Assembly: GCF_019710575.1 (NCBI RefSeq)
Contig: NZ_JAHWFK010000058.1
Coordinates: 1 to 64,000 of the forward strand
DNA from: Paractinoplanes polyasparticus
GTDB taxonomy: Bacteria > Actinomycetota > Actinomycetes > Mycobacteriales > Micromonosporaceae
Direction: 5' to 3'
Length of the DNA stretch: 64,000 nucleotides
Shown here: positions 24,235-30,990 of the stretch, in pieces
Layout of the letters: each line of letters begins with the position of its first letter
Position numbering within the stretch: the first letter of the stretch is position 1
Notes under the pieces: generated by a model
The model's database searches: none
What the model saw: the letters and a program-made list of their open reading frames with translations, nothing else
What the model was told of the DNA's origin: nothing
Position numbers and translations under genes: made by a program

Positions 24235-24254
24235 GGGTAGGGCTGGCCCTACCC
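24235..24254. promoter_or_regulatory. perfect inverted repeat upstream of the Sensor-domain gene
   Basis: GGGTAGGGC-TG-GCCCTACCC: two exact 9-bp arms with a 2-bp centre, about 50 bases upstream of the start codon at 24183. The symmetry and size fit a dimeric activator or repressor site. Confidence 0.6.
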
Positions 24255-24368
24255 TCCGACGACGGATTCCTCGGGTTGGTCATGAGCGCCGGGGACAAAC
24301 AGGACTGCTGGAGCCTGCGGAGCCGACTACCGCCGCGTGAACGGTCGTCAGCCGGCCCGCCGCGCATG

Positions 24369-24402
24369 CGAACGGCCCCGCCGATGAGGGCGGGGCCGTT
24401 CG
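24369..24402 (-). terminator. strong hairpin terminator after the S1 protease gene
   Basis: A perfect 14-bp stem (CGAACGGCCCCGCC with GGCGGGGCCGTTCG) around a 6-base loop, 28 bases past the stop at 24430. Very stable, without a long U run. Confidence 0.75.
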
Positions 24403-24429
24403 GGAATCAGCGATTCAGGAGCGGGACGA

Positions 24430-25458
24430 TCAGAACACCTGGACGCCGTACACGTTCAGGGCCTCGGTGACCGGCTGGAAGTAGGTCGTTCCGCCGGTGC
24501 TGCAGTTACCGCTGCCGCCCGAGGTCAGGCCGAGGGCCGTCGTGCCGGCGTAGAGCGGGCCGCCGCTGTCGCCCGGCTGGGCGCAGACCGTGGTGCGGAT
24601 GAGGCCGGAGACCGAGCCCTCGGCGTAGTTGACCGTGCTGTTGAGGGCGGTCACCCGGCCGGACCGGATGCCGGTGGTGGAGCCGCGGCGGGTGACCGTG
24701 GCGCCGACGGCGGGGGTGCCGGCGGAGCTGATCTCCTGCGAACCGACGGTGCCGCTCTTGGTGATGCTGGTGTTCGTGTAGCGGACGATGCCGTAGTCGT
24801 TGCCGGGGAAGCTGCTGCCCGCGCGGGTGCCCAGGGTGGCCGAGCCGTTCGTCCAGGTCGAGGCGATGTTGGTGCAGTGGCCGGCGGTCAGGAAGTAGTA
24901 GGTGCTGCCGGAGCGCACGTTGAAGCCGAGCGAGCAGCGACCGCCGCCGGCGTAGATGGCGTCGCCGCCGCTGATCTTCGTGCTGAGCGTGCCCGCGGTC
25001 TTCTCGATGCGAGCGTTGTCGCCGAGCTTGGCCACGGTGGCCTCGACGGAGGCGAGCGCGGCGCCGGTGACCGAGCTGTCGACCTCGACGACGACCTGGT
25101 TGCTGACCGGGTCGACGGCGAACGCGGTGCCGGGGGTCTTCAGGCTGCTCTTGAGGGCGTTGTCGGCCGCGGCCAGCTGGGCGCCGGTGCGGCTGACGAA
25201 GCGCGGGGTGGCGCCGGCGGCCTTGACCGACTTGGCGGTCGCGGCGTCGGTGACGTTGACGACGACCTTGCCGGCCGAGTCGATGTAGGAGCCGGCGGCG
25301 TTGACGCCGAACTGGGAGTCGAGCTTCTGGGACAGAGCGGACGGGGCGAAGGAGTCGCCGGAGGGGGCGGCCGACGCGGGTGAGGCGGCGAGTCCGGTGC
25401 CGACGAGCATGCAGGCAGCAAGGCCGACGATCGGCCGGCGCAGCTTCCGGTTGAGCAC
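24430..25458 (-). CDS. secreted trypsin-like serine protease, S1E (streptogrisin/alpha-lytic) type with pro-region
   Basis: 342 residues from the GTG at 25458, preceded by GGGAGGA. Signal peptide to about residue 31 (ASA). Residues 32-160 form the pro-region that folds and inhibits the mature enzyme. Mature domain starts near ISGGDAIYAGGGRCSLGF. Catalytic His in FLTAGHC, Asp in GNDYGIVRY, Ser in AQPGDSGGPLYAG, with cysteine pairs around His and Ser and a C-terminal substrate pocket GLTSGGSGNC. Streptogrisin-type enzymes are broad extracellular proteases. The upstream region has a promoter (25517-25545) and a 20-bp palindrome in the 5' untranslated part, and a terminator follows, so this is a single-gene transcript. 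Confidence 0.93.
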   Translation of the reverse strand: MLNRKLRRPIVGLAACMLVGTGLAASPASAAPSGDSFAPSALSQKLDSQFGVNAAGSYIDSAGKVVVNVTDAATAKSVKAAGATPRFVSRTGAQLAAADNALKSSLKTPGTAFAVDPVSNQVVVEVDSSVTGAALASVEATVAKLGDNARIEKTAGTLSTKISGGDAIYAGGGRCSLGFNVRSGSTYYFLTAGHCTNIASTWTNGSATLGTRAGSSFPGNDYGIVRYTNTSITKSGTVGSQEISSAGTPAVGATVTRRGSTTGIRSGRVTALNSTVNYAEGSVSGLIRTTVCAQPGDSGGPLYAGTTALGLTSGGSGNCSTGGTTYFQPVTEALNVYGVQVF

Positions 25459-25482
25459 GGGGGTCCTCCCAGGGGGGTGGGG

Positions 25483-25502
25483 GTACGCCGGATCCGGCGT
25501 AC
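25483..25502. promoter_or_regulatory. perfect 20-bp palindrome in the protease 5' untranslated region
   Basis: GTACGCCGGATCCGGCGTAC is fully self-complementary and lies between the predicted transcription start (near 25510) and the ribosome site of the protease. It could be a repressor site downstream of the promoter, or an mRNA hairpin that stabilises the transcript. Confidence 0.6.
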
Positions 25503-25516
25503 CGCTCTGCCCTCGG

Positions 25517-25545
25517 AGTATTGAGGCATCTCGATGGTTCGACAA
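25517..25545 (-). promoter_or_regulatory. predicted promoter of the S1 protease
   Basis: On the minus strand TTGTCG (25545-25540), 17 bases, then AATACT (25522-25517), a reasonable housekeeping-type promoter. Confidence 0.45.
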
Positions 25546-25618
25546 GATGTTCACATTCTCGCGTCCCTGAACGAAACCCTCTGACCTGCGCGAACACCCA
25601 CGCATAGCGCGAATCGTA

Positions 25619-26875
25619 TTATCCAACCGGGATGGCTAGACCCCGAGCCTGCGAGCGGATCTCGGGTACGGCCGTCGTCTCCCACCGGGCGCCCCGGCGC
25701 AGCGGCCCGATCAGCCATCGGTCCTGCTGAACGCGCCCGTCGGCGCCGATCAGCCGGCCGGCCGGGTCGATGTCGAGCCCCAGCCCGTGCGGGCCGACCC
25801 GGGCCTGGCCGGCCGTGAGCAGGCTGCCCACGAACGATCCCGCGGCCTCCGGCAGCCGGCCGGGCCCGGCACAGTTCACCACCGCGCCGAACCACTGCAC
25901 GCCCGCCTCGAGCTCGACGAGCAGGCCTCCGGCGGCCGGCGCGGTCATCGAGCGGATGCCGCCCGCCCGCACCTCGAACCGGCCCTCCTCCCGCAACCGG
26001 GCGATCCGGGCGCCCACCGAGGGGGCCATCCGGTGCCGGTGGCACTCCCAGGGGCGGGCGAGGTGGCGCAGGAACGCCTCCTGCTCGTCGGGGGTGAAGG
26101 CGGTCCACAGCTCGTCCAGGTACGGACGCAGCCCGTCGACCACAGCCCGCCAGTCCCCCGCGCGGGCCGCCTCGGCCCGCACGGCCCGCACGATGTCGCG
26201 CAGGGTCGCGCAGTCGTCGAGCGCGAGCCCGACCGGCGGCGCGGCCACCTCGGTGTGGGTCAGCGGCAGCTGGCCCCGGCGGCTGACCGCGGTGATCGGC
26301 GCGTCCCGGTCCGAGGCGGTGAGCGTGAGCGCGACGTCGATCGCGGTCAGCCCGGCCCCGACCAGCAGCACCGGGACGTCGGACGGGATGGCGTCGAGCG
26401 CACCCTTGGCCCACGGGTCGCCGATGTAGTCGGGGTGGTCGGGCCGGGCCGCGGGCTGCGCGGCGGCCGGATTGCCGGTCGCGACGACGACGCTCTCGGC
26501 CCGCACCTCGGTTCCGTCGGCGAGGCGCACGCCGGTCGCGGTCAGTCCGGCCGCCCGGGCCCGGCGCACGTCCAGGCGCTCCGAGGAGGGCAGGACGGAG
26601 CGCAGGTAGCGGCCGTATTCGGCTCGCGGGCGGAACTCGTCGGGCGAGCAGCCGGCCCAGCGCGCGAAGTGCCCCGGGTCGTCGGGATCGGCGCTCATCG
26701 CACCGGCCCGCGAGTTGAGCAGGTGCCACGGCCGGGCCGAGCCGTAGGCCAGACCGCCGCCCGGCTCGTCCGGCTCGATCAGCACGACCCGGTCGTCGGT
26801 GCCGCGCAGCAGCTCGCGGGTGGCCAGCACGCCGGCACACCCACCGCCGACGACGGCGACGGTCCGACGGGTCAC
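25619..26875 (-). CDS. FAD/NAD(P)-binding oxidoreductase
   Basis: 418 residues from the GTG at 26875, which overlaps the stop of the regulator gene (GTGA). The FAD motif VAVVGGGCAGVLATREL (GxGxxG-like) is at the very N-terminus and a second Rossmann motif, VLLVGAGLTAIDVALTL, is at about residue 170. ATGNP and GLDIDPAGRLIG match the FAD/NAD(P)-binding family (PF13454-like) related to flavin monooxygenases and HpaA-type uncharacterised enzymes. The substrate is unknown. Translational coupling with an OmpR-type regulator and proximity to two flavin genes on the other strand suggest a shared physiological theme, perhaps sulfur or redox metabolism. Confidence 0.82.
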   Translation of the reverse strand: MTRRTVAVVGGGCAGVLATRELLRGTDDRVVLIEPDEPGGGLAYGSARPWHLLNSRAGAMSADPDDPGHFARWAGCSPDEFRPRAEYGRYLRSVLPSSERLDVRRARAAGLTATGVRLADGTEVRAESVVVATGNPAAAQPAARPDHPDYIGDPWAKGALDAIPSDVPVLLVGAGLTAIDVALTLTASDRDAPITAVSRRGQLPLTHTEVAAPPVGLALDDCATLRDIVRAVRAEAARAGDWRAVVDGLRPYLDELWTAFTPDEQEAFLRHLARPWECHRHRMAPSVGARIARLREEGRFEVRAGGIRSMTAPAAGGLLVELEAGVQWFGAVVNCAGPGRLPEAAGSFVGSLLTAGQARVGPHGLGLDIDPAGRLIGADGRVQQDRWLIGPLRRGARWETTAVPEIRSQARGLAIPVG

Positions 26876-27369
26876 CGCTCGACCACGGTGACGCAGGCGT
26901 CGTCGGCCAGGCGGTAGCCGAGCCCGTAGACGGTGGTCACGACCTCGGGGTCGGCCAGCTTGGTGCGCAGGCGGCTCACGTGCACGTCGACCGTCCGGTT
27001 GGTGGTGTGCGTGTGCCCCCACACCTGGGCCAGCAGCTGACTGCGGCTGAACACCTGGCGCGGGTGCCGCGCGAGGAACAGCAGCAGGTCGTACTCGAGG
27101 CGGCTCAGGTCGAGCTGCTGACCGGCCCGGACCGCGGTGCGGGCGCCGGGTTCGAGCCTCAGCGCGTCGCCGGCAGCCGGCGGCTCCTCGACCGAGACGG
27201 CCGTTCCGGCCGCGTCCACGAAGTCACGCAGGGCGGCGACGACCCGGTCACGGCCCGCTCCCGAGCCCGAGATGCTGATCGTGACGGTGACGGGCGGCTC
27301 GGGCCGATCGGGCACGGGATGCAGACGGCGGCGCGGGATCGTGGGGTGGGCGACGGCGAGCGCGGACAT
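26872..27369 (-). CDS. OmpR/PhoB-type winged-helix regulator without a receiver domain
   Basis: 165 residues. The C-terminal 90 residues form the Trans_reg_C winged helix: LSRLEYDLLLFLARHPRQVF, SRSQLLAQVWG, TVDVHVSRLRTKL and VYGLGYRL. The N-terminal 70 residues (TISISGSGAGRDRVVAALRD) do not form a phospho-receiver, since no DD/D/K pattern is visible. So it is not a standard two-component regulator and may sense a ligand. It overlaps the oxidoreductase gene by GTGA. A perfect palindrome (27408-27424) upstream of its start is its likely autoregulatory site. Confidence 0.8.
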   Translation of the reverse strand: MSALAVAHPTIPRRRLHPVPDRPEPPVTVTISISGSGAGRDRVVAALRDFVDAAGTAVSVEEPPAAGDALRLEPGARTAVRAGQQLDLSRLEYDLLLFLARHPRQVFSRSQLLAQVWGHTHTTNRTVDVHVSRLRTKLADPEVVTTVYGLGYRLADDACVTVVER

Positions 27370-27407
27370 GGGGTTCTCCCTCCGGTGGCGGCCCGAACAA
27401 TATATCT

Positions 27408-27424
27408 CCTATCTGCAAGATAGG
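27408..27424. promoter_or_regulatory. palindromic operator upstream of the winged-helix regulator
   Basis: CCTATCT-GCA-AGATAGG, two perfect 7-bp arms, 39 bases upstream of the regulator start in an AT-rich stretch. A related CTAGG...CTAGG direct repeat (27624-27637) overlaps the promoter of the divergent flavin genes. Confidence 0.55.
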
Positions 27425-27557
27425 TTAAGACCCGACCGGCGGGTCGGCCCCTCGAAGCGGATGATCCAACCCGGGCCCGCGGTCGGGGGCGCCTCGAGGG
27501 CCCTCGACGGGGTCGGCGAGAGACGGAGAGCACACCGGAGCGAGCCGCCGGCCCACC

Positions 27558-27586
27558 CCCCTGCCCGGACATCGTCCGGGCAGGGG
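27558..27586. terminator. GC-rich hairpin between the divergent regulator and flavin genes
   Basis: A perfect 13-bp stem (CCCCTGCCCGGAC / GTCCGGGCAGGGG) with a 3-base ATC loop. It lies in the 313-base space between the two start codons, 25 bases before the promoter of the flavin genes, and no gene ends here. It may be the relic of a terminator or insulate the two promoters. The rest of this 27370-27682 space holds the operator, this hairpin and the promoter only. Confidence 0.45.
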
Positions 27587-27610
27587 AGGGCGTTGGAGAA
27601 CTCCCCTATG

Positions 27611-27639
27611 TTGGTCAAACCCTCTAGGTTTACTAGGAT
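27611..27639 (+). promoter_or_regulatory. predicted promoter of the flavin reductase operon
   Basis: TTGGTC (27611-27616), exactly 17 bases, then TAGGAT (27634-27639). The transcription start would be near 27646, leaving a leader of about 37 bases with GAAGGGA before the ATG. Confidence 0.55.
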
Positions 27640-27682
27640 TTGAGAAGGGCATTGACACAGCCGCTGGAGAGAAGGGACGGTG

Positions 27683-28237
27683 ATGGTCATGCAAGCAGCC
27701 GCAAGCGGGGCCACCGCCCCGTCCGATTCCGGGATTTCTCACTACGTGGACGTCGTGGACACCGATCTCTTCCGGGCGCTGCTGCGCCGGCATGCCGCCG
27801 CTGTCGTCGTCATCACCGCGCCCGGCGAGCCGCCCGCCGGCTTCACCGCGACGTCGTTCACGTCGGTCTCGCTCGACCCGCCGCTGGTCTCGTTCTGCCT
27901 GGCCCACACGGCCTCGGCCTGGCCCGCGGTCGAGGCCGCCGGCATCGTCGCCGTGCACGTCCTGACCCAGGAGCAGGAGCAGGTGGCGCGCACCTTCTCG
28001 ACCAAGGGCATCGACCGCTTCGCCACGCACGGGGCCTGGCGGCCCGGGCCGGGCGGGGTGCCGTTGCTGGACGGCGTGCTGGCCCGCATCGTCTGCTGGG
28101 TGGAACAGCGCGTCGAGGCCGGCGACCACACGATCGTGCTGGCCGCGCCCGAGACGGGCTGGCACCACGAGGACAGCTCCGTGACCCCGCTCGTCTATCA
28201 CGACGGGCACTACACCCACCTGCGGCATGCCGCGTGA
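27683..28237 (+). CDS. flavin reductase-like FMN-binding split-barrel protein
   Basis: 184 residues. The start is ATG 27683, with GAAGGGA five bases upstream. The flavin-reductase domain shows LFRALLRRHAAAVVVITAPG, PAGFTATSFTSVSLDPPLVS (the conserved G-T-S-SxSLxPPL stretch), FCLAHTASAWP, RFATHGAWRPG and LVYHDGHYTHL. These proteins reduce FMN or FAD with NAD(P)H to supply two-component monooxygenases. The next gene, an NADPH-dependent FMN reductase, starts 13 bases on. Such pairs accompany sulfonate or other organosulfur monooxygenases, but no monooxygenase is present here. Confidence 0.88.
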   Translation: MVMQAAASGATAPSDSGISHYVDVVDTDLFRALLRRHAAAVVVITAPGEPPAGFTATSFTSVSLDPPLVSFCLAHTASAWPAVEAAGIVAVHVLTQEQEQVARTFSTKGIDRFATHGAWRPGPGGVPLLDGVLARIVCWVEQRVEAGDHTIVLAAPETGWHHEDSSVTPLVYHDGHYTHLRHAA

Positions 28238-28250
28238 TCCTGGAGGGTCG

Positions 28251-28718
28251 ATGACCCAGTACGTCGTCGTGTCCGGAAACCCCCGTCCCGGTTCCCGGAC
28301 CTCGATCCTGGCCACCGCCGTCGGCCGAGCCCTGGCCGAGCCGGCCCAGCCGACGATCATCGAGGTCGGTGAGCTCGGCCCGGGCCTGCTGACACCGGGC
28401 GACGAGGCGACCGCGGCCGCCGTGGCCGCGTTGAAAGAGGCCGACGTCCTGGTGGTGGCGACCCCGACCTACAAGGGCAGCTACACCGGCGTCCTCAAGG
28501 TGCTGCTCGACCAGTTGCCGGCGCAGGCGCTGGCCGGCAAGCGGGCCGTGCCGGTCGTGACAGCCGGGGTCGCGCCGCAGGCTGCCGCGGCCGAGGCTCT
28601 GCTGCGCCGGCTGCTGACCGAACTGGGCGCGGACGTGGCGGAAGGCCTGCCCGTGATCGAGGCAGACCTCCCGGATTCCGCGGCGATCGCGGAGAAGTAC
28701 GCGGCTGAGTTCAGCTGA
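28251..28718 (+). CDS. NADPH-dependent FMN reductase (SsuE/flavodoxin-like)
   Basis: 155 residues from the ATG at 28251, preceded by GGAGG. Flavodoxin-like fold: SGNPRPGSRTS at the FMN phosphate loop, DVLVVATPTYKGSYTGVLKV (the TPxYxGSxxxxLK signature) and LAGKRAVPVVTAG. It transfers electrons from NADPH to FMN. It is the second gene of a two-gene operon with the split-barrel flavin protein, together providing reduced flavin. The 3' end overlaps the convergent S8 protease gene by eight bases. Confidence 0.9.
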   Translation: MTQYVVVSGNPRPGSRTSILATAVGRALAEPAQPTIIEVGELGPGLLTPGDEATAAAVAALKEADVLVVATPTYKGSYTGVLKVLLDQLPAQALAGKRAVPVVTAGVAPQAAAAEALLRRLLTELGADVAEGLPVIEADLPDSAAIAEKYAAEFS

Positions 28719-30357
28719 CGTCGATCGTCAGGGCGCGCGTCCCCCGGACGCCGAACCTGTCGGTGAACGCCACGGTGAAGGCGGCACTGCCCGCGGTCGC
28801 CGGCGTGCCCTCGAGGGTGCCGCCGGCCGAGAGGGTCAGGCCGTCGGGCAGCGCGCCCGAGTCGACCGACCAGCTGCCGGCGCGGCCACCCGCGACCGTG
28901 AGCTGCTGGTAGTAGTAGTCGCCGACCGCGGCGGCGGGCAGCGAGGTCGTAGCGATCACCGGGGTGGTCGTGCGGACGATGACCTTGATCGAGCGGGTGA
29001 CCGCCTGCGGTACGTAGTCGGTGAAGCGGACGGTGACGGCAGCCGAGCCGGGCCCGGTCGGGGTGCCGGTGATCGAGCCGTTCGGGCGCAGCGTCAGGCC
29101 GATGGGCAGCTTGCCGGCGGCGATGCTCCAGGTGCCGCGCCGAGCCGCGGTGAGGGCGAGCCGGCCGGCGTACGCCTGTCCGGCGGTCACGGTCAGCGAG
29201 GCGCTCGCGATGACCGCCTTGGCCGGCGGCCGCGGCACGAACAGCAGCCGGTTGGCCGAACCCTTGGCGTTCTTCACCCTGCTCGCCGTGGCGTTCTTGA
29301 CCAGCAAATTGCGCACCTGGGCCGGGCTGAGGCCGGGCGAGGCGTCCAGAATCAGCGCGGCCGCGCCCGCGACGTGCGGGGCCGCCATCGACGTGCCGCT
29401 GGCCACCGCGGTCAAGTTGTCGCCGCCGTAGTAGTCGGAGCGGATGTTCACGCCGGGCGCGAACAGGTCGAGCGCCGTGCCGTAGTTGGAGAACGTGGCG
29501 CGGCGGTCGGCCGCGTCGGTGGCGCCGACGGTGATGGCGGCCGGCAGGTTGGCCGGGCTCATCGTGCTCGCGTTGGCGTTCTCGTTGCCGGCCGCGACCA
29601 CGTAGGTGACGCCGGAGTTGATCGAGCGTTGCACGGCCGCGTTGAGCGAGGCGCTCTTCGAGCCGCCCATGCTCATGTTGGCCACAGCCGGCTTGACGGC
29701 GTGCGTCGTGACCCAGTTGACGCCCGCGATGACCTGGGACAGCGAGCCGCGGCCCTTGCAGTCGAGCACCCGGACGGCGACCAGCTCGACCTTCTTGGCC
29801 ACGCCGAAGTACTGGCCACCGATCGTGCCCGCCACGTGCGTGCCGTGCCCGTTGCAGTCGTTCGCGTTGCTCGTGCCCGAGAGCGCGTCGTAGCCGTAGG
29901 AGGCGCGGCCACGGAAGTCGGCGTGGGTGATCCGGATGCCGGTGTCGAGCACGTACGCGTGCACCGAGTCGCCGTCGTCGGTCGGCGTGAACGTCTTGGA
30001 CGCCTTGGTGACCCGCTGGTCGATCCGGTCGAGGCCCCAGGCCGGGTTGTTCTGCGTCGCCTGCAGGGTCAGGATCCGGTCCTGCTCCACGAAGCGCACG
30101 TCCGGATCGGCCGCCAGCCGGCGCGCCTCGGTGGCGCTCATGTCGGCGACGTAGGTGGCGCCGCCGTCGACCGACAGGGCCGAGACGTCGCCGCCGGCCG
30201 GCTCGTCGAGCGTGACGATGTACCGGCCCGGGATGGCGCCGGGCAGGCCCGTTCCGACGACGGTGCCCTCCGGCAGCGAGGCCTGAGCGGGGACGGCGGT
30301 GCCTGCGAGGACCACGGCGGCGGTGGCGGCCGCGGTGGCCAGGGTGCGCATACGCAT
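28711..30357 (-). CDS. secreted subtilisin-like serine protease (S8) with two C-terminal Ig-like domains
   Basis: 548 residues. The start ATG 30357 gives a typical signal peptide (MRMRTLATAAATAAVVLAG...AQA); ATG 30351 is possible. An I9 pro-domain (GRYIVTLDEPAGGDVSALS...VRFVEQDRIL) precedes the catalytic domain of the proteinase K/aqualysin group: Asp in YVLDTGIRITH, His in NGHGTHVAG, Ser in SGTSMAAPH, plus oxyanion AAGNEN. Two putative-Ig (He_PIG) repeats follow, each with the LPxGLTLxxxGxxxGTPxxxGSA pattern, likely for binding a polymer or cell surface. Extracellular. Monocistronic, convergent with the FMN reductase gene. Confidence 0.92.
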   Translation of the reverse strand: MRMRTLATAAATAAVVLAGTAVPAQASLPEGTVVGTGLPGAIPGRYIVTLDEPAGGDVSALSVDGGATYVADMSATEARRLAADPDVRFVEQDRILTLQATQNNPAWGLDRIDQRVTKASKTFTPTDDGDSVHAYVLDTGIRITHADFRGRASYGYDALSGTSNANDCNGHGTHVAGTIGGQYFGVAKKVELVAVRVLDCKGRGSLSQVIAGVNWVTTHAVKPAVANMSMGGSKSASLNAAVQRSINSGVTYVVAAGNENANASTMSPANLPAAITVGATDAADRRATFSNYGTALDLFAPGVNIRSDYYGGDNLTAVASGTSMAAPHVAGAAALILDASPGLSPAQVRNLLVKNATASRVKNAKGSANRLLFVPRPPAKAVIASASLTVTAGQAYAGRLALTAARRGTWSIAAGKLPIGLTLRPNGSITGTPTGPGSAAVTVRFTDYVPQAVTRSIKVIVRTTTPVIATTSLPAAAVGDYYYQQLTVAGGRAGSWSVDSGALPDGLTLSAGGTLEGTPATAGSAAFTVAFTDRFGVRGTRALTIDVS

Positions 30358-30494
30358 GGCCCTGTGATCGGTGCGGCACCGCGCCGACATGAGGGGAAAC
30401 CCTGCCGGCAACGCGGAAATACCGGCCCTGCCACGGTCGTTACACCCCTCGCGACCGGCGGACGCCATCGCCGGCGCGGAGAGAGGTACCGATC

Positions 30495-30617
30495 ATGAAG
30501 GTCCGAAACTCGCTGCGGTCGCTCAAGAGCAAGCCCGGTAGCGTGGTCACTCGTCGCCGCGGCCGCCAGGTTGTGATCAACAAGAAGAACCCGCGCTGGA
30601 ACGGCCGACAGGGCTGA
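30495..30617 (+). CDS. rpmJ: 50S ribosomal protein L36, zinc-free second type (RpmJ2/YkgO-like)
   Basis: A 40-residue protein: MKVRNSLRSLKSKPG, then VVTRRRGRQVVINKKNPRWN and GRQG. The Cys and His zinc ligands of ordinary L36 are absent, so this is the C-minus paralogue that replaces the zinc-containing form when zinc is scarce. GAGAGG lies nine bases before the ATG. A strong terminator (30644-30684) follows. In other actinobacteria such genes are repressed by Zur. I cannot see a clear Zur box in the 137 bases between this gene and the S8 protease start. Confidence 0.9.
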   Translation: MKVRNSLRSLKSKPGSVVTRRRGRQVVINKKNPRWNGRQG

Positions 30618-30643
30618 CCCGGCTGAGATAACCTGGACGAGAC

Positions 30644-30684
30644 AAAGCCGGAGTCCCCGCCGCCACGGGGGCTCCGGCTTTTCT
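30644..30684 (+). terminator. intrinsic terminator after rpmJ
   Basis: AAAGCCGGAG-T-CCCCG pairs with CGGGG-G-CTCCGGCTTT (16-bp stem, one G-T pair, 6-base loop), followed by TTTTC. A textbook rho-independent terminator. Confidence 0.85.
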
Positions 30685-30956
30685 CATCCGCCCCGATGGG
30701 CCACGAGGGCCAGGCGTACGCGGTTGGGGCTGTTGGTCTTGGTCATGAGCGCCGTGATGTGCGTCTTGACCGTGGTGATCCCGATGTGCAGCCGCTCGGC
30801 GATCTCGGTGTTCGAGAGCCCTTCGCCCACCAGGTCCAGCACGTCCTTCTCGCACCGTGGCGACCTGCCAGCCCGCGCCGTCGGGTCCGGCGGTCAGCGT
30901 GCCGCCGAGCACCTCGACCCGCTCCCGCATGCCGGTGAGCCCGTGCCCGCCGCCCG
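30684..30956 (-). pseudogene. fused relic: end of a histidine kinase joined to the HTH of its NarL/LuxR response regulator
   Basis: The right part (about 30956-30862) encodes GGGHGLTGMRERVEVLGG and TLTAGPDGAGWQVATV, the G2 box and C-terminus of a NarL-type sensor kinase ATPase. It runs directly into REKDVLDLV-like sequence, GEGLSNTEIAERLHIGITTV, KTHITALMTKTNSPNRVRLA and stop at 30684, the LuxR-type DNA-binding end of a response regulator. The frames differ by one base. A single deletion removing the kinase stop, the receiver domain and the linker would give this join. An in-frame TAG stands just upstream of the kinase part. No functional product is expected. Confidence 0.75.
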
Positions 30957-30990
30957 GCGCCCCCTACCGTGGGAGGAGATACTGTCGCGC

